From NCBI GenBank assembly GCA_021234155.1, contig JAJEKV010000008.1, positions 1,066,508 through 1,130,507 on the forward strand: 64,000 nucleotides of DNA, given 5' to 3'. The notes under the pieces were generated by a model. The model was given only the letters and a program-made list of their open reading frames with translations. It did not search any database and was not told the origin of the DNA. Position numbers and translations under genes: made by a program. Shown here in pieces: positions 45,600-56,629 of the stretch; positions within the stretch are counted from its first letter, which is position 1, and the number at the start of each line of letters is the position of its first letter. The DNA comes from Isoetes taiwanensis. Its lineage: Eukaryota; Streptophyta; Lycopodiopsida; Isoetales; Isoetaceae.

Positions 45600-46450
45600 T
45601 TTCGGCTAGCTCAGCAGGAGTTGCTGAGCCGCTTAGGAACCGACAGTTTTTGACCGAGTTGTCTGATTCACAAGGCAAATATTCGATCTCCATGTCACAG
45701 AGATGAGGAAGGCCCATCGATTAGACGATGAAGAACTGATCTCGGTTTTGGACAGGTGCATCAGAAAGGAAGTCTTTTACAAGAAAAGTTTTGTAGCAAA
45801 GAACAGAGTATCATTTGAAGATGCCTGCGACCAACTGAAAAATATTCGAGCACTCAAGAAGGCAGTTGGAGAGGAATTACAAAGGCTTACAGGGGGGTGA
45901 TCATTGTTGGAGCTAGGACTAATGCAAAAATACAATGTCTCCAACGATGATCTCAAGAAGTATATTTTTTGGTTGAAAGAGTTTGTCAAACAGCAAAAAT
46001 TGAAAAACGTTACACACCTACGTGGGCTTCACATGAAAGTGGCATCCGACTTGAAAAGAAAAGTTGCATTGGTGAAGCAGACCCCGGAAGAAAAATCCAC
46101 TTTCTTTTACCAAGTGTCCACTGGTTTTAAGTGTGCAATGCCAGACGTGTGTAAAGAACCCCCGATATCATTCTCTTCGCGCTTGATAGCTGAGGTACCA
46201 GATGGTCGCTTGATGACTATAAGGCCTTTTACAATACATGCAGTGGTTTTACGACAGAAATGCATTATACCATTGTCACAATTTGCCCCTCCGACATGTC
46301 CTATGCATATGCTCTATCTGCTACAAAGGATTTAGAGGTTAAAGTGATACGACAAGCAATACCGATAGATGAAAACAGGGATGGTGAGTTTAGTATAGAA
46401 AGTAAAATCTCACATGTGTTAATCATTATGATAGCCATGCATGGATGATA
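45600..46450 (+). CDS. Unrecognised protein, one in-frame stop and one frameshift
   Basis: The frame from 45703 encodes RLDDEELISVLDRCIRKEVF, VSFEDACDQLKNIRALKKA, then after a TGA at 45898-45900 continues in the same frame with LMQKYNVSNDDLKKYIFWLK and TFFYQVSTGFKCAMPDV to about 46240. After one shift it goes on as HYTIVTICPSDMSYAYALSA to 46448. The coding look (long, in frame, charged helices) is clear, but I recognise no family. It precedes the phosphatase-like domain on the same strand and may be the same gene or a companion ORF. Confidence 0.5.
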
Positions 46451-47354
46451 AGGAATATGAAAGGCTTAAGGGAAAACCGTAGGCTTAAAAACTTGCATGG
46501 CGTCTATCACGATGAACCTCTCCTCGCAAAATGTCTTCTCTTGAGCAAGCTAACGAGGATAAGGGAAGGGTGTGCTAGACTTGTAACAAATAGAACTTGA
46601 AGAGGAAGATGAGGAAGAAAACCGGGGGACCTTCTTGTGGGAGCACATAAAGTATGCGCCCTAACGCCATATAAGGGGAGGTTAAACAAGAACGGGTTTT
46701 CTATGGCTCTTTCTCATTATCTCATTGAAGTATTTTGCCCATTGGGGACAACTTGTTGGGAGCTTCTCGACGGTAGGGGAAGCTTTGAAGTTAGCAAGGA
46801 AATGCCGAACATCATCTTCGCGATCGAGCCAAGCATTTCTTGAGCTCTTTTTGAGAAAGTGCTAGAAGAAGCACCTAGGGATCCAATCGGCAGTAAAAAA
46901 GCAAAAGCTTCGAGCTCTAAGGTCAAATACTTGCAGATTTGGATAAAGAACAAGAGGCTATGAGATGGCACTTTGGTTAGCATTAATATGGATATCACAA
47001 ATGAGCAGCCGAACCGATCCCGCCGAATGTTCGACATGCCCCGTGGAACATCCTTTGTAGATGAAGATAAAGAACGGGATGAAAATAACAAGGATGAAGC
47101 TAATGACGTGGATCGAGAGTCAAAATCTGAAAGCTCTAGCCAAGTTAGCGTAAAAGTAATGAACTATCGACCATATAGTTCAGTCTATACGCACACTAAG
47201 TGATGTGGTTGATGCTTCTAGCGAGCCGAGGCAACTCTCGTAATAAGGAAGCAATGTAAGAAGACACCACTGTGATTGATGAAGAAGAAAGGTATTGTGA
47301 CCAAGCTCGTTGTCTTGTGATATCGGTCGCTTTTACTAACGATGCAAGATATGG
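46451..47354 (+). other. Region between the two coding blocks
   Basis: The only open stretch of interest is 46973-47203, MFDMPRGTSFVDEDKERDEN then SESSSQVSVKVM, an acidic linker-like sequence. It may be part of the same gene; nothing recognised. Confidence 0.35.
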
Positions 47355-47449
47355 AAATCGCGCCTCGCGCGATTTAGAGTTTCCTTTGGTTTCATAATTT
47401 TAGAATTTCTTGATATGCTTCTTTATATAAATCGCGCCAGACGCAATTT
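47355..47449. promoter_or_regulatory. Two more copies of the ~21-bp palindrome
   Basis: 47355-47375 (aaatcgcgcctcgcgcgattt) and 47429-47449 (aaatcgcgccagacgcaattt), about 65 bases before the phosphatase-like frame opens. Confidence 0.55.
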
Positions 47450-47511
47450 CTTGTTCCATTTCTTTCTTCTCATGCGACTGCGCTTATTCTACGATATAAT
47501 TCTCGGCTTCC

Positions 47512-48090
47512 CCAAAAATACTGGTATGCGATTTGAATGGTGTGCTATGCAGAATGTTACAGAACGGAAGTTTTGATAAGTCATGGTATGCGCAGAAACC
47601 ATTTGAAACGTGTACCAAATATGCTTACCCATGCCCTTATATGAAGTAGATGTTGGACGAGGCCTTTAGTTTATTTCATTGTGCAATTTGGTCATCTATG
47701 GAACATAGAAATATACAAAAAGTTTTAAGAGTAGTGCCTGAGCTAAATAGAGATTGGGCGTTCGTCTGGGATCAAAACAAATGTACTTCATTCACAAACC
47801 CTAAGGATCCGACAGGTAAAAAGATATTTGTGAAATACTTGCACACCATGATGGATGGTCTAGGTATTGAGGAAAAGGAAGGCATAATCATGGTTGTTGA
47901 TGACGCCCTCAAGTGTACTTGCTTCAATCATTCATAGTCATTAAATCCGCCATCCTATCATCCTGATATGTTTAGCACAGATGATTTTCTACTTCGTTTT
48001 ATCAGTGTCTTGCAAGAAATATCATCAGGAAAATCGGTCAAAGACATACAAACACTATACCCGCAACTTGATCGGACGTGCAAAAATTGA
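47512..48090 (+). pseudogene. FCP1-like HAD phosphatase domain with two in-frame TAG stops
   Basis: One continuous frame covers a full FCP1/NIF-type domain. KILVCDLNGVLCRM (about 47515-47556) holds the nucleophile Asp in the DLNG(V/L)L form seen in plant FCP1-like proteins. FHCAIWSSMEHRNIQKVL is motif II, WAFVWDQNKCTSF and KKIFVKYL (motif III Lys) follow, then IIMVVDDALKCTCF (motif IV). SLNPPSYHPDMFSTDDFLLR closes it. TAG triplets at 47647 and 47935 interrupt the frame where Gln would fit, with no frameshift. Such enzymes remove phosphate from proteins such as the RNA polymerase II tail. An L1 block begins about 60 bases downstream. Confidence 0.72.
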
Positions 48091-48148
48091 CAGGGACCTT
48101 GAGAAAATTGTTCTAGAAAGGGAACTATTTTGATATATATCTATACCA

Positions 48149-48160
48149 GAAATATACTTT
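48149..48160. repeat. Target site duplication, left end of L1 block
   Basis: gaaatatacttt recurs at 60237-60248, ten bases after the poly(A) tail. Confidence 0.6.
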
Positions 48161-48390
48161 GCAGAAATGTTTTGAATTCCAGTATATAGGGTTCAAGCCA
48201 TTTAGAGTAGTAGAAGCAATGCACAGAGAGTCAAAAGAATTGGTATCAAGTCTGGGATTCCATTTTAGAAAAGAAATTTGATAATTTTCAAAAACCAGAG
48301 GACCATGATTCAGAAAGAAATTTGCTGATCTTTTATTTTCACACTTAATCATGATAAAAGGATAGTTTAGCCAATAAATAGCTTTGATGA
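48161..48390 (-). CDS. L1 ORF1 N-terminal part (DUF4283-like), inverted
   Basis: On the minus strand: CENKRSANFFLNHGPLVFEN, FLKWNPRLDTNSFDSLCIAS then LNGLNPIYWNSKHF. This follows the plant L1 ORF1 DUF4283 pattern (F.......V..GPW.F....L.L..W.P.......F......W....GLP...W). The frame continues across the nested insertion into 49498-49560 (KSGINLGKLWTFCQNLQ). Confidence 0.62.
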
Positions 48391-48401
48391 GAACCCCTTT
48401 C

Positions 48402-49486
48402 ATGTTATGGCCGTTGGCGCGTTTCTTGGCGCCTGGAACTAGGGCGGCGGCAGAGAGGGAAGGCCGCCCTTCTCCCTCTTCCTTCCGGCACTGCTCCAAT
48501 CTTCTTGAAGATCAGAGTCCCATTTGATTTGCTGCTAGAGGGGTTTTGCACAATTTTCTCTTTGGATTTCGTTTATTCAAAGGTGGGTCGGATTCTTCAA
48601 TCAGAATTGCTTCAAGGCGGTCCTTTCATTTCATGCCAGTTTGCCATTAACTTCCGGTTCTTTCTGTCAAATAAGTTCTCTTGTTTGAGTAAAAAGCACC
48701 GAAAGATTCAGATTTTAAGCAGAAATGTGAGGAGAGCAATTGAGTTGTATGATTTCTGGGCTGCCTCATCAAACAACGGATCCTCCGAAGTTCTTGGCTT
48801 TTTCCCTTCCTCTTGCTCTTTCTTTCTAGCGGAAAGATCTAAGAATGTTGTTCCTAAGGAGTCGTGGTAAATTCTTGATTTTGATTTTACGTTTTAGAAA
48901 CAGGATGCTTAATTTTTCTGAGATTGCCGAGCTAGGGAGATAACTATGTCCAGGAAGATGCTTCCATATCGATCAAGATATCATAAACCAAAATTTAGGG
49001 AGGTTTTGGTGTCATCGAGGTTACCGACCGCACATCCCGACAATGCAAAGATCTCCTTTTAATTTCGCAGATTCTCAGAAAAAATTGCAGAATTAGATCA
49101 TAGTTTGAAGCAGTTGGGCTTCTCTGAGCAGTGCGGGAGAATTGGTCCGATTACTCTTCAGCTCTTTTCTCTTCATTTTTAGTTCTGCAAGAAGACTTTT
49201 GAATTTTTGGAGCATTCATGACTTATCTGTAGTTTCTGGAAAGCTTGTACTAAGCTCTTGTAGTATTTTATCTAAACAGGAAGATTGGTTTTAATCATGT
49301 AGTACTGGATAGATAGAAGAAGATGTTGAGAAAGGCAGATCAGTACAGAAATTATGGATATAAAATCTGATCTGCATGTGATCTTTGTGCTTAAACTATA
49401 TCTGGTCTATGTGAGACCTATGCTGTAATTCTTCCTATCTTTTAATAAAGATTTTCTTTCCTTCAAAAAAAAAAAAAAAAGAACCC
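48402..49486 (+). mobile_element. Poly(A)-tailed retroposed insert inside the L1
   Basis: Flanked by the 11-bp direct repeat gaacccctttc (48391-48401 and 49487-49497). It ends with an AATAAA-type signal (ttaataaag near 49443) and 16 A at about 49465-49484. It has one 121-codon ORF (48505-48870, IRVPFDLLLEGFCTIFSLDF...), unrecognised. Structure points to LINE-mediated retroposition of a short transcript. Removing it rejoins the interrupted ORF1 frame. Confidence 0.68.
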
Positions 49487-49589
49487 CTTTCTGGAGATTT
49501 TGGCAAAAAGTCCATAATTTCCCTAAGTTTATGCCACTTTTGTTGACGAACTTTATTTGGCTCCATTGGCACTTACATTTCCACTGAAT

Positions 49590-50300
49590 ATTATCCTGAG
49601 AGACCACCCCGTGCTTTCATTCAACTTGACCTTTCCAAAGCTATTCCAATCCAAATCCCGATGCTTTTGGACAGAAGTCAACTCTATCACTAAGGTGGTC
49701 AGGTTTGCCTCCTCAATGTCAAGTATGTAATAACAAGCACTTTTGGTATGACAACTGCAAATCATACCGCAAAAATCAGGCAGATATGGTAATAAACACA
49801 ATTCCCCCAAAGGAATTGAGTCAGGTTGAGAAAGTTGTGGCCCCAAATGATACAATGGTAACCAAAAAATACCGCGTATCCCGATGACGTAAATGAAACA
49901 ATCAGAATGACATTACCGGCTAATGCAAAAAATGCTAATAAGCATTATGATTTCACCCTGAAAAAAAGTTAATGGTTCTCAAAGGAGAATCCTTAAGAAT
50001 AGGTTGGAGAAGGAGAAGTTAAAGCAAAATCAGGGCCTTCATATATCTGCAACAACTTCAAATAGAAGTGCTTTGACAGGAATATATAAAAAACCTGCAG
50101 AAATAAAGGTGATACGTAAATATGGTGAATTTATTGGAAAAGGAAAGCTCCTATGAATCAAATTGAGAACATCAAATGTAAGAACTACACTCAACTCTAG
50201 ACGTATTATTATTCAAGATGCAAGAATTTTGAATAATTCCAAACTATCAACAAATTTGGATCTTGATAAAAGCAAAGAAGAGAGATCCATTAATTAGGGA
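49590..50300 (+). CDS. L1 ORF1, zinc-knuckle part, broken
   Basis: PRAFIQLDLSKAIPIQIPML (about 49604-49664) is the plant L1 ORF1 segment before the knuckle. PPQCQVCNNKHFWYDNCKS (49708-49765) gives C-x2-C-x3-H-x5-C, one residue short of the usual CCHC spacing. Degraded coding continues to about 50300. Confidence 0.62.
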
Positions 50301-50397
50301 AAGCCATACTAAAAAATCTCAACTCCCCGGTTACTCCACCAATTCATGAGAAACAAGTAGAGAAACATGTGGAAATCTCTAATTCTAGAATGGGACT

Positions 50398-51375
50398 CGC
50401 ATGAAACCAACAAACCGCTTGCTTCTCATTCATCTCAACAGATTTTCTACAATGGTGGATAGTGGGTAGCCGCACACATGCGAACTACCCATAAAAAATA
50501 AAGGGAAAATCCAATTATATCATTTGGACCCCAACAAAATACAATGCTAATAGAGATCTAGTGTACCAAATGTAAAGCTTATCACCGGATTAAAAAAGCC
50601 CTCACCTTCGGTTTTCGAGGAAAACCCTAGTGATAAGCCTTCGGGAGGGGCTTTGGACAAACGTAAGGCATAAAAATCGCCTCCCAAAACCCACGAATGG
50701 AAAGTCGAAACAGATGCCGCCGCTAAAACGTGACCGCACATCACCAACAAAACAACAAGACAAAACAAACCCCCGAGTGGAGGGGTTGATTCTTGCTGCG
50801 TTAACGCCGATAAAAATACAATAACAAAGAAGGGGAGGGTGGGTTCAAAGAGAATAAGGTACCGCCAGAGAAGAGGAAGCATGAGAAGTCGGCCGTAAAA
50901 CGCTGGCCAAAATAGCTTACTCCCCAACCAGAAGCTGGCATGATGCGCTCCGCATGCATGCAAAACATGCATGCTCGCCCCATTCTAGAATGGCGATCCG
51001 ATGTCTCGATCGATGGGATTCTAGAATGGGACTCGCATGAAACCAACAAACCGCCCAATACCAAAGGACTTCTTAACAAACTAGGATCGAGGACTTAAGG
51101 TTACACGGGATGAAGGCTAAAGGCCGAGAAAGGACTGTATGAAAGAAACGCCAATTGGCAAACCAGGCGTGAAGAAGCCCTCCCCCTGCCTGAAACAATT
51201 CAAAGAGAATAAGGTATCACGAGAGAGAAGAGGAAGCCTGATGAGAAGTCGAGGCGTAAACGCCTAAAATAGCTTAACTCCCAACTGAAGGGCATGCGCG
51301 CCAAGATGCATGCAAAACATGCATGCTCGTCCCCATTCTAGAATGGCGATCCGATGTCTCTTGATCGATGGGACT
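50398..51375. mobile_element. Insert of unknown type with internal ~350-bp direct repeats
   Basis: Inserted in L1 ORF1 at tctagaatgggactc. The sequence ttctagaatgggactcgcat plus gaaaccaacaaaccgc is present at about 50383 and 51020. The stretch caaagagaataaggta...catgcatgctcg...gatgtctc is present at about 50848-51005 and again at 51198-51362. It is GC-richer than its surroundings. No coding capacity that I can support. Confidence 0.5.
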
Positions 51376-51715
51376 CTCAAAGAAAGTAAAAGAGTAGCAA
51401 AGGATAAATGCCTAAATGCTTCATCAACTCTACCTCAATCCGATCTGGTCAACTTTGACAAGCAAGCTCCATTGGTGACTTCAAACAAACTTGACCAAGA
51501 AAATATGGTTCTCTGCTCCAATCAATTTCAGGTACTTGCAGATTTAAATACTAACCATGATGATCAATTGTTGTCTGCTGGAAATCCTGACATCCCCGCT
51601 TCACTCCATGCTTCTCTCTCAAATATTCATAATGATGTCCCCTTATCCCCCCATCCTCCATGTTCATTTCCACCTCTTATAGATTTTGAAATATCCCACA
51701 GTCTGAACTCCGTGG
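51376..51715 (+). CDS. L1 ORF1 C-terminal part
   Basis: An open frame (start of the 51310-51825 ORF) reading STLPQSDLVNFDKQAPLVTS, NQFQVLADLNTNHDDQLLSA and PPCSFPPLIDFEISHSLNSV. This is the low-complexity tail of ORF1, with FQVLADLN a common plant L1 ORF1 phrase. The L1 resumes after the nested LINE near 55150. Confidence 0.5.
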
Positions 51716-54700
51716 CAGCCGATATGGATCTCATCTTTCTCATGGAGACATGGGAGCATCTTCAAGTACGTGCTACCCGACTGCCCGGGTTACCAACATT
51801 TCTGGTCTTCAATACCACTGTGTGATGAGGGTCATGGTGGAGTGGCTTGCTACTACCGGACAACCTTGGCACATTCGTTACCCTCCGAGGAAGACGACAG
51901 TGCACAACCGGTACTTGTGGGTTCGTGTGCATAATACCAATGGCAACCCTCTTTTTTAAAGCTGTTATTTCCCTCACGTAGAGAGCACCTTCTATCGCAG
52001 CCACCCGGATGCGGATAGGATGGACCCTTATGTCGATCTATATGATGACATACGGCCCGTACCCAGCCGTTGGGTAGGGTCAGCCCTTCTTGGAGACTTC
52101 AATGCACGGGACAGGAGTAGAGCAGCCCATGCGACTTGACCCCCGCCGACGATGTCCTCCGCATCGCCCGAAAAACCTGGCCACGGGATCGGATGACAGC
52201 CCGAGTCACTCGCGCTTTGGCGGACGTTATACGCTATGTGGTATTTTTGACTTGATAATTTGCAATGGCACATCCGCGGTCTGATTCTCGCAAGTGCACA
52301 TGCGCAGGACAATCGGGGAGGGTCTAGTGTGGTGGACTATGTGCTCAGAAGTTGCGCCGAAGATATGCATCTCATCGATCGCTTTAGGGTGGGCACAGAC
52401 AATTCGGGATGATGAGGAGGTCGACTCAGATCACCTCCCACTTTATTTGGACTTGGTTTGGCAAACCGCCCGGGAACCCCCACTATGCCCGGCCCCTCGC
52501 GCTCGGTTGAGACTAGATTATGGCGGTGAGAGGACTACGCCGAGATGCTCATGGGCGCCCCCCGGTAATTACTGGGACCTCCACACTAGAGCGGCGAGCC
52601 GGACCGGTGACTTCGCTATTGCGGGATCACGGCCGACGGTGCTTTTAGCGAACCCCGCGTCGCCGTCGGGATTAGCAACATTCCGCGATAACCGGGATGG
52701 TTTGATGCGAGTGTAAAGAATAGCGGCGGCACCGTCCCACGATGCGGATCCAGTACCCGCTTAGGGGCCACCACAATACCGCCCATCCGAAGGGAGACAA
52801 AGGCCGGTTACCTTCCGAACATCGGGGGAGATGTTCTACCTGCTGGACACTTATCCTCGAACCTTTTGACGCGGAGAGTGTTGAGAAGATAGCCAGCCTA
52901 CAGGGGACATCACACCGAGGGGAACAAGAGACCCGCACGGCTGACTCTATGACCCGCCCGGGGGCAGCGTCACGCCCATACCCCCCACAGGGATGGCCCC
53001 CATTGGTTCCTGGGAGGAGGATGTTGAGGAGGGCCCCAAGAATCCACCGGGCTAATGGAAGGTACCGACCTCTGATAATTATGCAAAGGCCGAAGTTACT
53101 CAAATGGGCAAGGGGCGGCTTTGTAGAATCCCCTCACTACCCCGTTCAACGAGGCATTGCGGAAGGTCTCCCTCCGACAATGGACCTGGCGGTTGTTCCC
53201 ATTCCTAAGGTGGGCGATTTCACACCGTCCGGGCCCAATTACCGAGACCCGATCATGGTCGATTCGATTATTTGCCAAACCGCTATCGCATTCTCGAAGC
53301 AAAGAAGTTGACCGGCTAGGCGAAGGTAAAGTCGCGAGGAGCGAGCCCTCACACGTAGGCGCTTTTGGCCCCGCCACTCAGCGATTGACCATATCTTTTA
53401 CAACTGCGGGCCGATTGAAGACGGCCCGGAATCATCGGCGGGACTTGTATTGTTGCTTTGTGGACCAGCGAAGGCTTTTTGATCTGATTTCGGGGAAAAG
53501 TCAGGCTGGGATCTGCGTCAACCCCGGGGCTCGGGCTTTTGTCGCGAGAATGCCATATACGAGTTGTATGAGAGTTGTTTTAGCGGGGATGCACGGCCGC
53601 GGGCGGGCATTCACCAATAGTATCGAGTCCCGCAGGGTTGCCCCTCTACGCCAATGCTTTTGGCCTCTACATTATTCGATTCAGAGCCCGGCTTCGCGAG
53701 CATGGGGGATGGCATACGACTTTTGCACCACGGTCATCGCCCGGATCATCTATGCGGGCGATGTTGGCTGTTGGCCCCACCCCAGAAGCTATCTGCGGTC
53801 TCACAGATGCCCTAGACACATTTTGTCGGGCCCTGCATGCTGCGTGAATCGGCCAAGACGGGGTGGTTCTCATATCCTCTTCCGCCACCCCATGCCTCCC
53901 GCACTCACATATCGGGGATGGCCAGGAAGTCACGCCCACCTACAAGTACCTAGGGGTGGAGTTCCCCTCCTGCAGCTCTGGCGGGAGGCATCTATCCACT
54001 TATGCGTGTGGCCAGGCCGGAAAGCTTTATGCCATCTGAGAACAACGATCACCGTGCCGAGCTCATGATTAAGGCCATCCGGTCACATCTGTTCCGCACG
54101 TCGAGCCCATCGGCCCTTCAGACGAAGGTCGAGGTTTGGGGCCCTCGTCTCTTTTGGCGACATGGAATGACTTGGAGCAGGTCAGAGAAGGCATTTTTGC
54201 TGCGGAGCACTTGGGGTGAAACCTTGATCCCCTATCGGTCTGTCTGCGCGAAACCGGATTCTTGCCCTTCGGTAGCCCCTTGATGTACACATCGTCTATT
54301 TTCGGAAAGTGGTTACTATGGGTGATGCTGGGCTCCCTTTAGGGCTTACATGCGGCAATGAGTCCCTTGCGTTTAGCCCGTGGAGGGGTAAAGCCCGGAT
54401 GGAACGTCGCAGAACCTGAGATCGTGCAATTGACACCACGTGACCCGATCGTGGCGCCACCATGGAGTACCTAGATGCTTGTTTCCTCGCAAGCTCTCGG
54501 GACCCGGCAGCTTTAAAGTGAGGCCAAACGCGGCCCATTATAAGGGCACATCAACCCGTGTTAGCCCGGCCCACAAATTTACCTGCGTTCCCTACCCATG
54601 GGCTTGAACTCATTGCCTCCGATCGGCACGGTGCCCACCATCTTCGCATTGAGGCAGGGCAGTGGATTGGGAGCCCCGCCAGATGTGCCTGTCGGCCGCC

Positions 54701-55150
54701 AAAGCGGGTGCCATTGAGGATGAGTCTCACACTTTCGAGGAGTTGCCCGGCCGTTGGTCGGTCCGGGCGGATACACTTCTTTAGTGCGGCGGACTTGCCC
54801 TTACCCATTTCCGATGAACACACCGCCAATACGTGCCCTCGGGTCGTACATTCGGAGGTATCTTGACCTCGAGGGTCACCTTTGCCCCCCGCTTTGCTGC
54901 TTTCGGTGATTAGGCACTACGGGTGGGGCATGATCAGATATATTTGGGTGTTTTACGCATTTTATATATTAGGGCGGTTTGTCGGCAGCGTGATTGTCGC
55001 CACGGTTTTTCCCTCAAACCCTTCGGGCGGGGTTTTTAATCCGGGCAGTAATCCGCTTGTTTGCTTTTATCAATGGGTCCCATAGACCGATTGGTCTCCG
55101 TGGACGATAAAAGTACCTTCCTTCCTTCCTTCCTTCCTTCCTTCCTTCCC
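51716..55150 (+). mobile_element. LINE nested in the L1, microsatellite 3' tail
   Basis: It starts within the endonuclease: FLMETWEHLQVRATRLPGL, then WVRVHNTNGNPLF (about 51900-51957), ALLGDFNARD (about 52088-52112), VVDYVLRSCAEDMHLIDRF and DDEEVDSDHLPLYLDLVWQT (about 52410-52466). RT follows, then a C-terminal EDESHTFEELPG motif (about 54718-54752). The 3' UTR shares a 30-bp block with 38918-38946 and ends in (cttc)n from 55116. A possible target repeat is cagc.gatat (51716-51725 and 55179-55188), with one mismatch. 5' truncated. Confidence 0.75.
52740..54068 (+). CDS. LINE reverse transcriptase, broken
   Basis: LPPTMDLAVVPIPKVGDFTP and FTPSGPNYRDPIMVDSIICQ (53180-53275), RRDLYCCFVDQRRLFDLISG (about 53437-53500), then GVPQGCP-like residues near 53630 and ARIIYAGDVG (about 53740-53770) where active enzymes have YADD. 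53157-54068 is open for 303 codons, although some motifs fall in other frames, so frames alternate. It is the same family as the fragment at 32580-34170. Confidence 0.68.
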
Positions 55151-55715
55151 TTGTGAACCCGTAAGAGACAATCCATTTCAGCAGATATTGAGCAACAAAT
55201 GGCCATTCTTCAGGAGGAGTTAGTTAGTATGAATTCAACTCAAATTAACTCTCAGGTTCATGATGTGGGAAAGGTTGACTGCTATTCAGGCTGTCCTTCA
55301 GAGAATGCAATGGTTTTAGATACTCCAGATCGAAAAAACTCCAAATTGTTCATGAAACTCCTCCAAGTCTCAGTCCCGAGATCTGCATCAACTCTCACAA
55401 TTCTCCTATGGATGATCAAATAATTCAACTAATAAATGCTTGTTTGATAACTCAGTAAACAAAATGTTTGAGTTTATTCCAGGGGGTGCTTCTGATAGTG
55501 AGGTTGAGTTAGATCTAGATTCTGATAAGGAAAATATAGGGAAAAATGTATGGGGAGATGATGAACTCTTGAGAGATTCTTTCTTAAAGACTAAGCCTCA
55601 TCCCAAAGCTTTATTAAAAATGGTGGATGCTAACACCCCAGCCAATAATACTAGGAGCAAAAAAACGAAACAGAGCTATAAAAAGGCTGGTAAAAATTTA
55701 GGGAGATCTAAATAA
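55151..55715 (+). CDS. L1 ORF1 end (resumed after nested LINE)
   Basis: Reads EEELVSMNS-like, then FEFIPGGASDSEVELDLDSD and NTRSKKTKQSYKKAGKNLGR, an acidic then basic tail, ending at a stop just before ORF2. Typical of plant L1 ORF1 ends but without a domain. Confidence 0.45.
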
Positions 55716-55748
55716 GTTTCCTCTTTCTAATTCTTCTCTTGTCTAAAA

Positions 55749-56629
55749 ATGAAGATAGTTAGTTGGAATTTGAGAGGTATCAAAGGTTCCCTAAAGAGAA
55801 AGAGAGCAATTTCCCAAGTAAGACAGTATGATGCAGATATTGTCTTGCTCCAGGAACTCAAGCTTCCTAAATTTGAAGCTTCCAACTGGGAGACTGGATT
55901 TATCCAGGCTCTTCATCAATCTCGATTGAAGCAAATGGTACTAGAGGAGGGATGGCCATTATATGGAAAAACCTGCAGCATATCTCTTTCTGCAATAGTT
56001 CTTCTAAAATGTGGCAGGCTGTCACCTTCTCTGTGAACAATACTTCATTTGGAGTCATAAATGTGTATGCTTCCACTTGTCCAAAAGAGAGAGAGAAACT
56101 TTGGCCTAGTATTAATTCTTGGATCATAAACAACTCCACTGTTGACTGGATTCTAGCAGGAGATTTTAATAATACCCCTACTTGGGATATGAAGTTGGGA
56201 AATAAAATCAACATGTCCATGGCTGAGAGGGTAAGTTGGGATAAACTTATTGCTGACTCTTCTCTCATATACATTCCTTCTTCTACCTCTATTTATACAT
56301 GGTCCAATAAACAAAAAACACTTGATAGAGTTTACTGTGCTCTAGATAGATTTTATGTCTCTAATCCAAATTCTGATTTTTGGGACAACTGCTATGTCAC
56401 AAGTGATGAAGGTACATCCATCTCGGACCACCAGCCTCAATTTCTTTGTACTAAGCATCTGCTTAATCCTCTCAGAGAGAGAAATATTCCCTTCAAATTT
56501 AATTGTTCTCTTCTTCAAAGCACTTCTTTTCAAAAGGAGTTCTCTGATTTCTACTTGTCCTTTAATTCCATGCTTCCTAATTTATCCATGAAGAATTTCT
56601 ATCTCAAAATAAAAAAGGCTAAAGATTAG
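55749..56629 (+). CDS. L1 ORF2, endonuclease domain, one frame change
   Basis: Starts MKIVSWNLRGIKGSLKRKRA, the standard plant L1 ORF2 start (M.I..WN.RG......R), with IVLLQELKL (catalytic Glu). After a shift near 55940: FGVINVYASTCPKEREKLW, WILAGDFNNTP (GDFN, about 56150-56180), YTWSNKQKTLDRVYCALDRF and TSISDHQPQFL (SDH, about 56414-56446). All key endonuclease motifs are present. Confidence 0.82.

Noticed and set aside
50547..50972. 141-codon minus-strand ORF with hydrophobic stretches
   Set aside because: It lies across a repeat-containing insert, partly duplicated at 51198-51362, with no recognisable family; judged chance.
53096..53377. Open frames on the minus strand of the LINE at 52-55 kb
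   Set aside because: They mirror GC-rich plus-strand coding sequence that has the recognisable LINE motifs.
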